Shown here: piece by piece, positions 43,192-52,195 of the stretch
Numbering within the stretch: the first letter of the stretch is position 1
Layout of the letters: every line of letters begins with the position of its first letter
Source of the DNA: Micromonospora terminaliae
GTDB taxonomy: Bacteria > Actinomycetota > Actinomycetes > Mycobacteriales > Micromonosporaceae
Assembly (NCBI RefSeq): GCF_009671205.1
Contig: NZ_CP045309.1
Coordinates: 3,720,001 to 3,784,000, forward strand
Reading direction: 5' to 3'
Length of the DNA stretch: 64,000 nt
Notes under the pieces: generated by a model
What the model was told of the DNA's origin: nothing
Database searches by the model: none
The model's input: the letters and a program-made list of their open reading frames with translations, nothing else
Translations under genes and position numbers: made by a program

Positions 43192-44619
43192 ATGCCCGAG
43201 ATGCGACCGAGTCCCCTCGTGGTGGTGGCCAACCGCCTGCCCATCGACGACAGTGTGGCGCCCGACGGCGCCTTCGAGTGGCGCCGCAGCCCCGGCGGCC
43301 TGGTGAGCGCCCTGCACCCGCTGCTCCGGCACACCCCGGCGACCTGGGTGGGCTGGGCCGGCGGCACCGGCCCGGCCCCGCACCTGCCGGACGTGGACGG
43401 GGTCCGGATGCGCGCCGTCGCGCTCAGCGCCGACGACTTCCGCGACCACTACGAGGGCTTCGCCAACGCCACCCTCTGGCCGCTCTACCACGACGCCGTC
43501 GAGCAGCCCGAGTACCACCGGCGCTGGTGGGAGGCGTACCAGCGGGTCAACCAGCGGTTCGCCGAGGCCGCCGCCGAGGTGGCCGAGCCCGGCGGGCTGG
43601 TCTGGGTGCAGGACTACCACCTCCAGCTCGTGCCGGGGCTGCTCCGCGCACTCCGCCCCGACCTGCGGATCGGCTTCTTCCTGCACGTGCCCTTCCCGCC
43701 ACCGGAGCTGTTCATGCAGCTCCCCCGCCGGGCCGAGCTGCTGCGCGGGATGCTCGGCGCCGACCTCATCGGCTTCCAGCGGGCCCAGGCCGCGCACAAC
43801 TTCGCCCAGCTCGCGACCAAGGTGCTCGGCCTCCCGGCCACCGACCGCCGGATCGGCGTCGGCGACCGGGTGGTCCGGATCGGCGCCTTCCCGGTCTCCA
43901 TCGACACCGCCGAGATGGCCGCGCTCGCCGCGCGGCCCGACGTGGCCGACCGCGCCCGACGGCTGCGCCAGGACCTCGGCGACCCGGAGCGGGTCATCCT
44001 CAGCGTCGACCGGATGGACTACACGAAGGGCATCGAGCAGCGGCTCAAGGCCTACCACGAGCTGCTGACCAGCGGAGACGTCAAGGTCCGGGACACCGTG
44101 CTGGTGCAGGTGGTGGTGCCCAGCCGCGACCGGGTGGCCCAGTACCAGATCCTGCGCGACCGGGTGGAGCACCAGGTGGGCCGGATCAACGGCGAGTTCG
44201 GCCGGGTCGGCGAACCGGCCATCCACTACCTCAGCCAGCCCTTCGACCGCACCGAGCTGGTCGCGCTCTACCGGGTCGCCGACGTGATGGCCGTGACCCC
44301 GCTGCGGGACGGGATGAACCTGGTGGCCAAGGAGTACGTGGCGGCCCGGGTCGACGGCGCCGGCGCGCTGCTGCTGAGCGAGTTCGCCGGGGCGGCCGCC
44401 GAGCTGGCGCAGGCGTACCTGGTCAACCCGCACGACCTGGACGGGCTCAAGACGGCGCTGCTGGCCGCCCTGCGGGCCGCGCCGGAGGACGTCGCCGCCC
44501 GGATGCGGGCCATGCGGGAACACCTGGGCCGCAACGACATCCACGCCTGGGCGGGGTCCTACCTGCGCGCGCTGGAGGAGACCACCACCGTGGTGACTCG
44601 GCGGGCCACCGGCGGCTGA
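43192..44619 (+). CDS. otsA: Trehalose-6-phosphate synthase
   Basis: 475-residue GT20 enzyme, UDP/GDP/ADP-glucose plus glucose-6-phosphate to trehalose-6-phosphate. Motifs: VVVANRLPIDD, RRSPGGLVSAL, WVGWAGG, WPLYHD, VWVQDYHLQLVPGLLR, GFFLHVPFPPPELF, GFQRAQAAHNF, SVDRMDYTKGIEQRLKAYHE, TPLRDGMNLVAKEYVAAR. Full length. ATG at 43192 (or 43201); the upstream GTAAC...TAGGAAT region looks like a promoter. Alone here, without otsB. Trehalose is an osmo- and spore protectant in actinomycetes. Confidence 0.95.
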   Translation: MPEMRPSPLVVVANRLPIDDSVAPDGAFEWRRSPGGLVSALHPLLRHTPATWVGWAGGTGPAPHLPDVDGVRMRAVALSADDFRDHYEGFANATLWPLYHDAVEQPEYHRRWWEAYQRVNQRFAEAAAEVAEPGGLVWVQDYHLQLVPGLLRALRPDLRIGFFLHVPFPPPELFMQLPRRAELLRGMLGADLIGFQRAQAAHNFAQLATKVLGLPATDRRIGVGDRVVRIGAFPVSIDTAEMAALAARPDVADRARRLRQDLGDPERVILSVDRMDYTKGIEQRLKAYHELLTSGDVKVRDTVLVQVVVPSRDRVAQYQILRDRVEHQVGRINGEFGRVGEPAIHYLSQPFDRTELVALYRVADVMAVTPLRDGMNLVAKEYVAARVDGAGALLLSEFAGAAAELAQAYLVNPHDLDGLKTALLAALRAAPEDVAARMRAMREHLGRNDIHAWAGSYLRALEETTTVVTRRATGG

Positions 44620-44627
44620 TCCCGCGC

Positions 44628-45452
44628 TCAGCCGAGGGCGGGCGCCGGGTCCTTCTCGAGCCAGTCGAGGATCGCGTCGACCGGCTCCCGCCAGCGGGCG
44701 TCGAGCATCAGGTCGTGCCCCATGCCCGGAAACAGCAGTGGCGCCGAGGCGTAGCGGCGGGCCGCCCGGGTCAGCGCGCCCGGTGGGACCACCCGGTCGT
44801 CGGGGCTGCCCAGCACCAGCACGGGCGGGCGGCCCACCGCCGGCTCGGGCTGCCGCCCGGTGAGCAGCTGCCACTGCGCCCGGCGGCTGGCCCGACCCAG
44901 CCGGGCGACGTACCGGCGCGCCTCGGCGTCGGGCAGTTCCCGGCTGAACAGCTGCCGGCGGTTCAGCCGCAGGCCGGCGCCGAACACCGCGGGCAGCGTG
45001 CCGGCGGGATTGCGGCGCAGCGCCGTGCCGAAGGTGCCCCAGCCGCCGAGCACCGGGGCCACCAGCACGGCGGCCCGGGCCGGGTAGCGGGCCAGCGCGT
45101 GGGCGACCACCCGGGCGCCGGCACCGTGCCCCACCAGCACCGCCTGCCGCGGCAGGCTCGCCGCTACCTGGACCACGTCATGGGTGTACGACCGGAGCGT
45201 CGCCCCCGGCGCCGGCTCGCTGTCGCCGTGCCCGCGCAGGCTCAGCGCGTACGCCGGGAAGCCCCGGCCGGCGGCGTGCCCCAGCCAGTGCTCGGCGAAC
45301 GCCCACGCCCCGTGCCCGAAGCCCGGCACGAACAGCAGCGGCGGCTTCGCCTGGTCCAGCTCGGGCACCGCGGCGACGACCTCGCGGCGGGCCGGCCGCT
45401 CCGGACGGGCCCACTCCCAGCCCCGGACGACCCGCACCGGCTGCCCGCTCAC
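44628..45452 (-). CDS. Alpha/beta hydrolase fold protein lacking the usual nucleophile
   Basis: 274-residue alpha/beta hydrolase-like protein. Oxyanion segment LLFVPGFGHGAWAF, LSLRGHGDSEP, acid residue region VLVLGSPDDRVVPPGAL, and catalytic-type His in LLFPGMGHDLML. The nucleophile elbow reads LVGHGAGARVV: the G-H-S-x-G serine is Gly (GGT codon at this site). It may be a pseudo-enzyme, use another residue, or be an accessory to the monooxygenase whose gene overlaps it (GTGA at 45449-45452). The two genes are surely co-translated. Confidence 0.88.
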   Translation of the reverse strand: MSGQPVRVVRGWEWARPERPARREVVAAVPELDQAKPPLLFVPGFGHGAWAFAEHWLGHAAGRGFPAYALSLRGHGDSEPAPGATLRSYTHDVVQVAASLPRQAVLVGHGAGARVVAHALARYPARAAVLVAPVLGGWGTFGTALRRNPAGTLPAVFGAGLRLNRRQLFSRELPDAEARRYVARLGRASRRAQWQLLTGRQPEPAVGRPPVLVLGSPDDRVVPPGALTRAARRYASAPLLFPGMGHDLMLDARWREPVDAILDWLEKDPAPALG

Positions 45453-46846
45453 TTGCCCTCCAGGTCGTGCAGCGCCCGCTGGAGCGCGCGCAGGTAGTCG
45501 GCGTGCCCGACCTCGAACCAGTGCCGGGTGCTGTCCTTGACCTTCCCCGAGTACCGCTCGCCGAGGCCCGCGGTGACCCGGCGGCCGAACGCCGCGGCCC
45601 GGTCCGGGTGGGTGGTGCGCAGGGTGAGCAGCCGCGCGAAGAGCACGCTCTGCCAGTGCGAGATCGGGAAGATGCCGGAGTCGGGCTGCACGAGGCCCAC
45701 CACGGCCAGGGTGGGATGGCCGGCGGCGAACGCGTTGAGCCAGAGCCGGGGCCGGCCCGAGCCGTCGGCGTCGCCGAGCACCCGGCCCTCCAGGAACTCG
45801 AAGCGCGGCAGGTAGCCGGTGGCGAAGACGACCAGGTCGGGGTCGATCTCGCGGCCGTCGGCCAGCTCGACGGTGCGGTCGCCGAACCGCGCGACGTCCG
45901 GCACCGGAGTGACCTCACCGTGGCCGACGTAGTAGACGAGCTGGCTGTTGGCGATGGGGTGGGTCTCGTAGACCCGGTGGTCGGGCCGGGGCAGGCCGAA
46001 CCGGGTCAGGTCGCCGACGGTCAGCCGCAGCGTCCAGTGGTAGAGCCACTGCCGCACGCGCAGCGGCACCCGCAGCGCGAGCAGGGTGTCGTTGACCTGG
46101 TCGGCGGGGCGGCCGAAGACGTACTTCGGGGCGTACCAGTAGCCGCGGCGGGTGGAGTGCCAGCAGCGGGACGCCTGCTGGGCCGCCTCGACCGCGATGT
46201 CGCAGCCGGTGTTGCCGGCCCCGACCACCAGTACCCGCTTGCCGCGCAGCTGCGCCGGGTCCTTGTAGGACGAGGCGTGCATGACCTCGCCGCGGAACTG
46301 CTCCAGGCCCTCGTAGCGGGGCAGCTTCGGCGACCAGTTGTGCCCGTTGGCGAGCACCACGGCCGCGTAGCGGGAGGTGCGCTCGGGGCCGTAGCCGCCG
46401 GTGCTGCGGGTGGTGACGTCCCAGCGGTCCCCCTCGACCGGCTCCACCCGGACCACCTCGGTGCCGAACCAGACGTGCTGGCGCAGGTCGAAGTGGTCGG
46501 CGTAGCGCTCGAAGTAGGACAGCAGCTGGGCGTGGTGCGGGTAGTCCGGCCAGTCGTCCGGCATCGGGAAGTCGGGGAACTGGGTGAACGGCCGGGACGA
46601 GATGAGGTGCGTGCTGGCGTACACGGGGCTGCGGTCGTGCCGCCAGTTCCACGCCCCGCCGACGCCGGTCTCGCGCTCGTAGCAGTCCACGCCGAAGCCG
46701 GCCTCGCGGAGGTTCTTCACGGCGGTCAGGCCGCTGGCCCCGGCGCCGATGACGCAGACGGTGTCGCCCCGGTCGGAGACCGGGCGGCCGTCCGCGGTCG
46801 GGGCGACCGCCGGATCGGGACGGCCGAGGTCGGTGGAGGAGGACAC
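45449..46846 (-). CDS. FMO/BVMO-type flavin monooxygenase
   Basis: 465-residue class B flavoprotein monooxygenase. FAD motif VCVIGAGASGLTAVKNL, the FMO signature FRGEVMHASSY (FxGxxxH), NADPH motif VLVVGAGNTGCDIAVEAA and ATGYLPRFEF. Could oxygenate N, S or ketone carbons; the exact substrate is unknown. GTG at 46846 was chosen because AAAGGAG stands 8 nt upstream; the N-terminal 35 residues are disordered. The adjacent hydrolase-fold gene recalls pairs in which a Baeyer-Villiger oxygenase forms an ester that a hydrolase cleaves, yet that hydrolase lacks its Ser. Confidence 0.88.
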   Translation of the reverse strand: MSSSTDLGRPDPAVAPTADGRPVSDRGDTVCVIGAGASGLTAVKNLREAGFGVDCYERETGVGGAWNWRHDRSPVYASTHLISSRPFTQFPDFPMPDDWPDYPHHAQLLSYFERYADHFDLRQHVWFGTEVVRVEPVEGDRWDVTTRSTGGYGPERTSRYAAVVLANGHNWSPKLPRYEGLEQFRGEVMHASSYKDPAQLRGKRVLVVGAGNTGCDIAVEAAQQASRCWHSTRRGYWYAPKYVFGRPADQVNDTLLALRVPLRVRQWLYHWTLRLTVGDLTRFGLPRPDHRVYETHPIANSQLVYYVGHGEVTPVPDVARFGDRTVELADGREIDPDLVVFATGYLPRFEFLEGRVLGDADGSGRPRLWLNAFAAGHPTLAVVGLVQPDSGIFPISHWQSVLFARLLTLRTTHPDRAAAFGRRVTAGLGERYSGKVKDSTRHWFEVGHADYLRALQRALHDLEGK

Positions 46847-47315
46847 CGGGAATCTCCTTTTGTGCGGCACGAGTGCCGGGTCGGTGCGAAATCCTGCCGA
46901 CAATGCCCGCCGTTGTCCAGCCGCCCCGGGGCGGAGTGTCGCGGCGGCCGGCTTCCGTCGCGCTGTGTGACGAACCGTTCCCATCACCCAGCGTGTGGTC
47001 CGGCCGCCGCTCCCCGATCACCTGGTCGGCCGCTTTGCTCTGCAGCCATGGACGCAGCACCGCGCTGAGCTGCGGGCCGGCGTTCACCCCGAGGGCCTGA
47101 GCCACGGCGACCCGCTCACGCACGGTGGCTGATGCGCACATGGCTGCAGAGCAAAGGCGGTTGCGGGGTGGGCGGCGGGAGCGGCCGATGTCACGGTCCG
47201 TCACGCGGCCACCGGCGCGCCATCGGCGGGCCATCGGCTCGCGCCGGACCGTGGCCCGACGCGGGTCAGGTGACCGCTGCGGGCCGGCTGCCGGTGCGGT
47301 GCGCGCGCGGCGGCG
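46847..47315. other. 469-nt gap with a long inverted-repeat element
   Basis: Region upstream of the monooxygenase and downstream of the exonuclease-family gene, both minus strand. Coding potential is poor. It holds a 122-bp element with 17-bp terminal inverted repeats (47034-47155). The remainder is GC-rich with no convincing promoter except close to the monooxygenase start. Confidence 0.7.
47034..47155. repeat. 122-bp element with 17-bp inverted ends (MITE-like)
   Basis: TTTGCTCTGCAGCCATG at 47034-47050 recurs as an exact reverse complement at 47139-47155. Both copies extend outward with CCGC-type flanks that differ by one base (CCGC-TTTG and CAAA-GGCGG). The 88-nt interior shows no open frame of note. 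Non-autonomous mobile element or large regulatory dyad are both possible. Confidence 0.72.
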
Positions 47316-48017
47316 TCAGGCGCCCGCGGGCAGCAGCAGGTCCACGAGGACCGGGAAGTGGTCGCTGGCCTGGCGCGTCCGCGGGGTGTCCACCACGTCG
47401 TAGTCGACCACGCTGATCCGGGGGTCGACGAAGAGCGCGTCGATGCGCCGGCGGGGGTTCGCGCAGGAGTAGGTGAGCCGGTCGGCCCGGTCCATGGCGA
47501 CCGCCGCGTCGGTCAGTCCCTCCGCGACGGTCCGCCAGGCCGTCCCGTCCGGCCCCTCGTTGAGGTCGGCGCCCGCCACCACGGGCAGCGTCGCAGCCGC
47601 CAGTTCCCGCTTGAACGCGGCCGCCTGGGCGGGCCGCTCCGCCGGGTCGGTGGAGAGGTGGGAGCCGGCCAGCAGGAAGCGGGTGCCGCCCACGACGCAC
47701 TCGGCGTACGCGGCGCCGCGCAGGTGCCGCCCCGGGGTCAGCGGGTAGCGCTGGCAGCGGGTCGCCGTCACCCGGACGCGCAGGCTGGTCAGCAGCAGGT
47801 TACCCAGCGACGGCAGGCCGCCGGCCGCGACGACCAGCCCGAACGAGTCGGCCAGCGAGGCGCACTTCTGCCGCCACCGGAACCGCCGCGGGCCCTCCTG
47901 GACGATCACCACGTCCGGCTCGGCCGCCCGGACCACCTCGGCCAGCGCGGCCGTGTCGTCCCGCTGGCTGTGGATGTTGTAGGAGACCACGCGCAGCGGC
48001 ACGCCTGCTGCCGCCAC
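47316..48017 (-). CDS. Endonuclease/exonuclease/phosphatase family protein
   Basis: 233-residue metal-dependent hydrolase of the DNase I/sphingomyelinase superfamily. Motifs: VVSYNIHSQRDD (Asn), VIVQEGPRR (Glu metal ligand), LAGSHLSTDP (His), VVAGADLNEGPDG (Asp/Asn), RRIDALFVDP and ASDHFPVLVDL (Asp-His). No signal peptide, so cytoplasmic nuclease or phosphodiesterase. The GTG start at 48017 lies 1 nt past the glucokinase stop, indicating an operon. Confidence 0.9.
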   Translation of the reverse strand: MAAAGVPLRVVSYNIHSQRDDTAALAEVVRAAEPDVVIVQEGPRRFRWRQKCASLADSFGLVVAAGGLPSLGNLLLTSLRVRVTATRCQRYPLTPGRHLRGAAYAECVVGGTRFLLAGSHLSTDPAERPAQAAAFKRELAAATLPVVAGADLNEGPDGTAWRTVAEGLTDAAVAMDRADRLTYSCANPRRRIDALFVDPRISVVDYDVVDTPRTRQASDHFPVLVDLLLPAGA

Positions 48018-48018
48018 G

Positions 48019-48966
48019 TCAGATCCGCCGGGCCAGGTCGGCGGCGCCGATGACGCCGGCCGTGTTGCCCAGCTCGGCGGGGCGTACCTCGGCCACGGGA
48101 AGGCGGCTGCGCTGGGCCAGGGCGTCGGTGAACGACCGGCGGGTCGGGCCGAGCAGCAGGTCGCCGGCGTCGATCACGCCACCGCCGACCACCAGCACCT
48201 GCGGGTCGAGGATCTGCGCCATGTCCGCGAGGCTCGTGCCGAGCCAGCGGCCGACCTGGGCGAACGCCTCCGTGGAGACCGGGTCGCCGCCCTTCGCGGC
48301 GGCGGTCACCATCGGCCCGGTGATCCCCTCGGCCTCGCCGCCGGCCAGCTCCAGCAGGGCGGTGGCCCGGTGCGGCTCCTGGCGTGCGGCGGCGCGGGCG
48401 AAGCGGACCAGGGCGCTGCCGCTGGCGTACTGCTCGATGCAGCCCAGCCGGCCGCAGCCGCACTGGTGGCCGTCCGGCACGGTGAGCATGTGCCCCAGCT
48501 CGGCCGCGATGCCGTGGGCCCCGCGGACCAGCTCGCCGCCGAGCACGATCCCGCCGCCCACGCCGGTGCCGATGGTGAACATGACCATCGAGTCGTCGGC
48601 GTGCCGGGCCGCGCCGTAGCGGAACTCCGCCCAGGCCGCGACGTTGCCGTCGTTCTCCACGATCACCGGCAGGCCGGTGGCGTTGCTGACGTACTCGCGC
48701 AGCGGCTCGTCCCGCCAGGCCAGGTTGGGGGCGAAGAGCACGGTGGAGCGGGAGGCGTCGATCCAGCCGGCCGCGCCGATGCCGACCGCGGCGATGGTCC
48801 GGCCGGTGGCCAGCTCGGTGACCAGCTCGGTGATGACGTCGCGGGTCTTCGCCACGTCGTCGGCGGGGGTGTCCCGTCGGGCGTGCACGAGAACCGTGCC
48901 GGTGTCGTCCACGACACCGCCGGCCACCTTCGTGCCACCGACGTCGACTCCGATGGTCAGCGTCAC
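48019..48966 (-). CDS. glkA: ROK-family glucokinase
   Basis: 315-residue sugar kinase of the ROK family, the main glucose-phosphorylating enzyme of streptomycetes and relatives. ATP motif TIGVDVGGTKVAGGVVDD, active-site VIVENDGNVAAWAEF (catalytic Asp), TIGTGVGGGIVLGG, and the zinc site GHQCGCGRLGCIEQYASG with the CxCGxxGCxE pattern. No N-terminal DNA-binding domain, so an enzyme not a repressor. GTG at 48966 with GGGGAG upstream. Followed in the same direction by the exonuclease-family gene; preceded 73 nt upstream by the Cys-rich hypothetical. Confidence 0.93.
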   Translation of the reverse strand: MTLTIGVDVGGTKVAGGVVDDTGTVLVHARRDTPADDVAKTRDVITELVTELATGRTIAAVGIGAAGWIDASRSTVLFAPNLAWRDEPLREYVSNATGLPVIVENDGNVAAWAEFRYGAARHADDSMVMFTIGTGVGGGIVLGGELVRGAHGIAAELGHMLTVPDGHQCGCGRLGCIEQYASGSALVRFARAAARQEPHRATALLELAGGEAEGITGPMVTAAAKGGDPVSTEAFAQVGRWLGTSLADMAQILDPQVLVVGGGVIDAGDLLLGPTRRSFTDALAQRSRLPVAEVRPAELGNTAGVIGAADLARRI

Positions 48967-49039
48967 CGCTGCCACTCCCCTCTGCTGTGCTGCCCGGGTC
49001 CGGCCGGGAACCGGCCGCGCGACCCGGGATGTCCGGTGG

Positions 49040-49693
49040 TCAGGCCCCGTCGCCTGGTGCGTCCTCGCCCACCTCGCCGGACGCCCGCGAGGCGGGCACC
49101 ACGGGACGGCCGGCCGACGGCCGGCTCGGCGCCGGCACGTCCGGCCCGGCGGCAGCGGCGGGCGGCACGAGAGCACCCGCCTCGGCCGCGCCCTCCCCCC
49201 GGGTGGCGGCGGACCACACGTCCTGCTCGGGTGCCGGCTGAGAATCATGCCCGGTACGGGTCGCCTCGCGCCACACGTGGTCCCCCGCCGGTGACCCGTC
49301 GGACCCGCCCCCGGTCGCGGTGCCACCCGGCCCGGCCGGCTCCGCCGGGGCGAACGCGCGCAGCAGGCTGGCCACTCCGGCGGCCAGATCACCGGCTCCG
49401 GTGGCGAGCCGCTCGGCGAATTCCGGACTCGGGTCACGCAACGCCGCGATACCGCGGCAGACCGGGCAGACGCAGCATTCCGGGGAACCGGTGGCGAAAC
49501 CTCCGCCACCGCCCGGCGTGGACGATCCGTCGCCGCCGCCCGGGGTGTGACCGAGGACACCGGAGAGGATCCCGCCCAGCGGCCCCCAGGGGCCGGATCC
49601 GGGCGTGGCGGCGGCCAGCTTCGCGGTGGCCAGCAGCATGGCGACGAGGCGCTCGGCCTCTTCCCGGGCCGAACCCGGATCAGTGGTGCCCAT
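49040..49693 (-). CDS. Conserved-type hypothetical with Cys cluster, flanking glucokinase
   Basis: 217-residue protein. N-terminal helix (SAREEAERLVAMLLATAKLA), a Gly-rich loop, then ECCVCPVCRGIAALRDPSPE with a CC-x-C-x2-C cluster that could bind zinc, another helix (FAERLATGAGDLAAGVASLL) and a disordered Pro/Ala/Gly tail. I do not recognise a named family; such proteins sit between glucokinase and SRPBCC genes in other actinomycetes as far as I recall. ATG at 49693 with AAGGAG 8 nt upstream. Confidence 0.8.
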   Translation of the reverse strand: MGTTDPGSAREEAERLVAMLLATAKLAAATPGSGPWGPLGGILSGVLGHTPGGGDGSSTPGGGGGFATGSPECCVCPVCRGIAALRDPSPEFAERLATGAGDLAAGVASLLRAFAPAEPAGPGGTATGGGSDGSPAGDHVWREATRTGHDSQPAPEQDVWSAATRGEGAAEAGALVPPAAAAGPDVPAPSRPSAGRPVVPASRASGEVGEDAPGDGA

Positions 49694-49731
49694 GGTTCGG
49701 CTCCTTCGTGACAACCGGGACGACGGTCGGG

Positions 49732-50187
49732 TCAGTGGGCCGCACCGAGTGCTTCTACCCGGCGCTTGAGCTGCTTCAACGCCGCGTCCATGATCATTTT
49801 CTCGGCCTTGCGGCGAAACATGCCGAGCATCCCCACGGACAGCTCCACCTCGAGGGTGTAGGTCACCGTGGTCGTTCCGTCCGGGTTACCGGCGAGGTCG
49901 TACGACCCGCGCTGGGACTTCTGCATCTTCGAGGGCGCCACCAGGTGCCACTCGATGCGGGAGATGTCCTCGGCGTACTCGTAGGCCAGCACGTACTCGT
50001 CGGCCATGACGCCCGCGTCGATGGTGAACCGGACCTGGCTGGCGTAACCGTCCTCGTACTCCTCGATCACCTCGGCCTGCCGCACCGCCTCGGCCCACTC
50101 CGGGTAGCGGGGGAAGTCGCAGATGACCGCCGCCACCTGGTCCGGTGACGCGCCGACGACGATCGACTGGGTGGAGGAGTCCGCCAT
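49732..50187 (-). CDS. SRPBCC (START-like) family protein
   Basis: 151-residue START/polyketide-cyclase-like fold with a hydrophobic ligand cavity: QSIVVGASPDQVAAVICDFP, RYPEWAEAVRQAEVIEEYED, IEWHLVAPSKMQKSQRGSYD, TTTVTYTLEVELSVGMLGMF and a long C-terminal helix ending in KQLKRRVEAL. Likely a lipid or hydrophobic-ligand binding protein of the inner leaflet. TAGCCT with a 6-nt gap before the ATG at 50187 suggests a leaderless mRNA. Equivalent to Rv2185c, which lies beside fadD15 in M. tuberculosis; here the ligase gene is divergent next door. Confidence 0.88.
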   Translation of the reverse strand: MADSSTQSIVVGASPDQVAAVICDFPRYPEWAEAVRQAEVIEEYEDGYASQVRFTIDAGVMADEYVLAYEYAEDISRIEWHLVAPSKMQKSQRGSYDLAGNPDGTTTVTYTLEVELSVGMLGMFRRKAEKMIMDAALKQLKRRVEALGAAH

Positions 50188-50375
50188 GGGGGGAGGCTAC
50201 CCGGCGGCGGACCCCCGCGCGCCGCTCCACCCCCGCCCCGTCGCGGCGCGTCCGGCGGCGCGTGTCCCACCAGCCGGGCGGGCAACCTCCCTACCCGCTC
50301 CCCGGAAGCGGGCGGGTAGGTTTCGACAGAGCCGACCACGGCCGGCCCGGCCAGTGCGAGCACGAGGGAGTGCAG

Positions 50376-52181
50376 GTGCGCGAGTTCTCCGTTCCGCCGA
50401 TCGTCACCGTCGGCGACGCGGCCAACCTGACCGACCCGGTCTGGGACAACGCCGAGGTCGCCCCCGACACCGTGCAGTTCGTCCGGCGTGCCGAGGGCAC
50501 CACCGGCGCCTGGATCGACGTGACCTGCCGGCAGTTCCGCGACGAGGTCGTCGCGGTGGCCCGCGGCCTGGTGGCGGCCGGCGTCGCCCCCGGCGACCGG
50601 GTCGCGTTGATGAGCCGCACCCGCTACGAGTGGACCCTGTTCGACTACGCCATCTGGGCCGCCGGCGCCGTCACCGTGCCGATCTACGAGACCTCCAGCG
50701 CCGAGCAGGCCGCCTGGATCCTCGCCGACTCGGGCGCGGTCGCCGTGGTGGTGGAGAGCACCGCGCACGCCACCCTGGTCGCCGGCGTCCGCGACCGGCT
50801 GCCCGAGCTGCGCGAGGTCTGGCAGATCGAGCTGGGCGCGGTCGACCAGCTGGTCGCCGCCGGCGCCGCGGTCGACCCGGCCGACGTCGAGGTACGCCGT
50901 TCGACCCTGAAGGCCGACGACGTCGCCACCATCATCTACACGAGCGGCACCACCGGCCGCCCCAAGGGCTGCGTGCTGACCCACCGCAACATCTACGCCG
51001 ACATCGCCAACGCCGTGCCGGTGCTGCCGAACCTGTTCCGCCAGGGCGCCTCCACGCTGCTCTTCCTGCCGCTGGCGCACGCCTTCGCCCGGCTCATCCA
51101 GGTCGGCGTCGTGCAGGCCCGGGCCACCATGGCGCACTGCTCGGACACGAAGAACCTCGTCGGCGAGCTCCAGGAGTTCAAGCCGACGTTCGTGCTCTCC
51201 GTACCCCGGGTCTTCGAGAAGGTCTACAACGGCGCGCGGCAGAAGGCCGAGGCCGACGGGAAGGGCAAGATCTTCGACCGGGCCGAGAAGGTCGCCATCG
51301 CCTACAGCGAGGCGCTGGAGACCCCGGACGGGCCGAGCCTGGGGCTGCGCGCCCAGCAGGCGGTCTTCGACAAGCTGGTCTACCGCAAGCTGCGGGCGGC
51401 GATGGGCGGCCGGTGCCGGGACGCGATCTCCGGCGGCGCCCCGCTCGGCAGCCGGCTCGGGCACTTCTTCCGCGGCGTCGGCGTGACCATCTGCGAGGGC
51501 TACGGCCTCACCGAGACCTCACCGGCCGCCGCCGCGAACCTGCCCGGGCACACCCGGATCGGCACGGTCGGCCGGCCGCTGCCCGGCGTCAGCATCCGCA
51601 TCGACGACGACGGCGAGGTGCTGATCTCCGGGGAGATCATCTTCTCGGGCTACTGGCACAACGAGACGGCCACCGCCGAGGCGCTGAGCGCCGACGGCTG
51701 GTTCCGGACGGGCGACCTGGGCCGGCTCGACGAGGACGGCTACCTCGCCATCACCGGCCGCAAGAAGGAGATCATCGTGACGGCCGGCGGCAAGAACGTC
51801 GCTCCCGCGGTGCTCGAGGACCAGGTGCGGGCCTACCCGCTGATCAGCCAGTGCCTGGTGGTCGGCGACCGGCAGCCGTTCATCGCGGCGCTGGTCACCA
51901 TCGACGAGGAGGCGCTGCCGAAGTGGCTGGCCGCGCACGGCCGCCCGGAGGGCACCAGCGTCGCGGACCTGCGCGGTGACGAGGCGCTGCGCGCCGAGGT
52001 GCAGACCGCCATCGACCAGGCCAACCAGTCGGTCTCCAAGGCCGAGGCGATCAAGGTGTTCCGGATCCTGCCGCAGGACTTCACCGAGGCGACCGGCGAG
52101 CTGACCCCCTCGCTGAAGGTCAAGCGGCAGGTCGTGCACAAGACGTACGCGGCGGAGATCGCGGACATCTACGGGGGCTGA
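50376..52181 (+). CDS. fadD15: Long-chain fatty-acid-CoA ligase (FadD15-like)
   Basis: 601-residue AMP-forming acyl-CoA synthetase. Motifs: IIYTSGTTGRPKGCVLTHRN (P-loop), GYGLTETSPAA, GWFRTGDLGRLDEDGYLAIT, GRKKEIIVTAGGKNVAPAVL, and a C-terminal LTPSLKVKRQVVHK with the catalytic Lys. The GTG at 50376 was preferred to the GTG at 50370 because GAGGGAG ends 5 nt before it. Activates long-chain fatty acids for lipid synthesis or degradation. Matches Rv2187 in the conserved block. Confidence 0.93.
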   Translation: MREFSVPPIVTVGDAANLTDPVWDNAEVAPDTVQFVRRAEGTTGAWIDVTCRQFRDEVVAVARGLVAAGVAPGDRVALMSRTRYEWTLFDYAIWAAGAVTVPIYETSSAEQAAWILADSGAVAVVVESTAHATLVAGVRDRLPELREVWQIELGAVDQLVAAGAAVDPADVEVRRSTLKADDVATIIYTSGTTGRPKGCVLTHRNIYADIANAVPVLPNLFRQGASTLLFLPLAHAFARLIQVGVVQARATMAHCSDTKNLVGELQEFKPTFVLSVPRVFEKVYNGARQKAEADGKGKIFDRAEKVAIAYSEALETPDGPSLGLRAQQAVFDKLVYRKLRAAMGGRCRDAISGGAPLGSRLGHFFRGVGVTICEGYGLTETSPAAAANLPGHTRIGTVGRPLPGVSIRIDDDGEVLISGEIIFSGYWHNETATAEALSADGWFRTGDLGRLDEDGYLAITGRKKEIIVTAGGKNVAPAVLEDQVRAYPLISQCLVVGDRQPFIAALVTIDEEALPKWLAAHGRPEGTSVADLRGDEALRAEVQTAIDQANQSVSKAEAIKVFRILPQDFTEATGELTPSLKVKRQVVHKTYAAEIADIYGG

Positions 52182-52195
52182 CTACCATCCGTCAC

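Noticed and set aside
46867..47315. Possible small gene in the gap before the exonuclease-family gene (both strands)
   Set aside because: Open frames here are short, cross the inverted-repeat element, and show no recognisable domain or ribosome-binding site.
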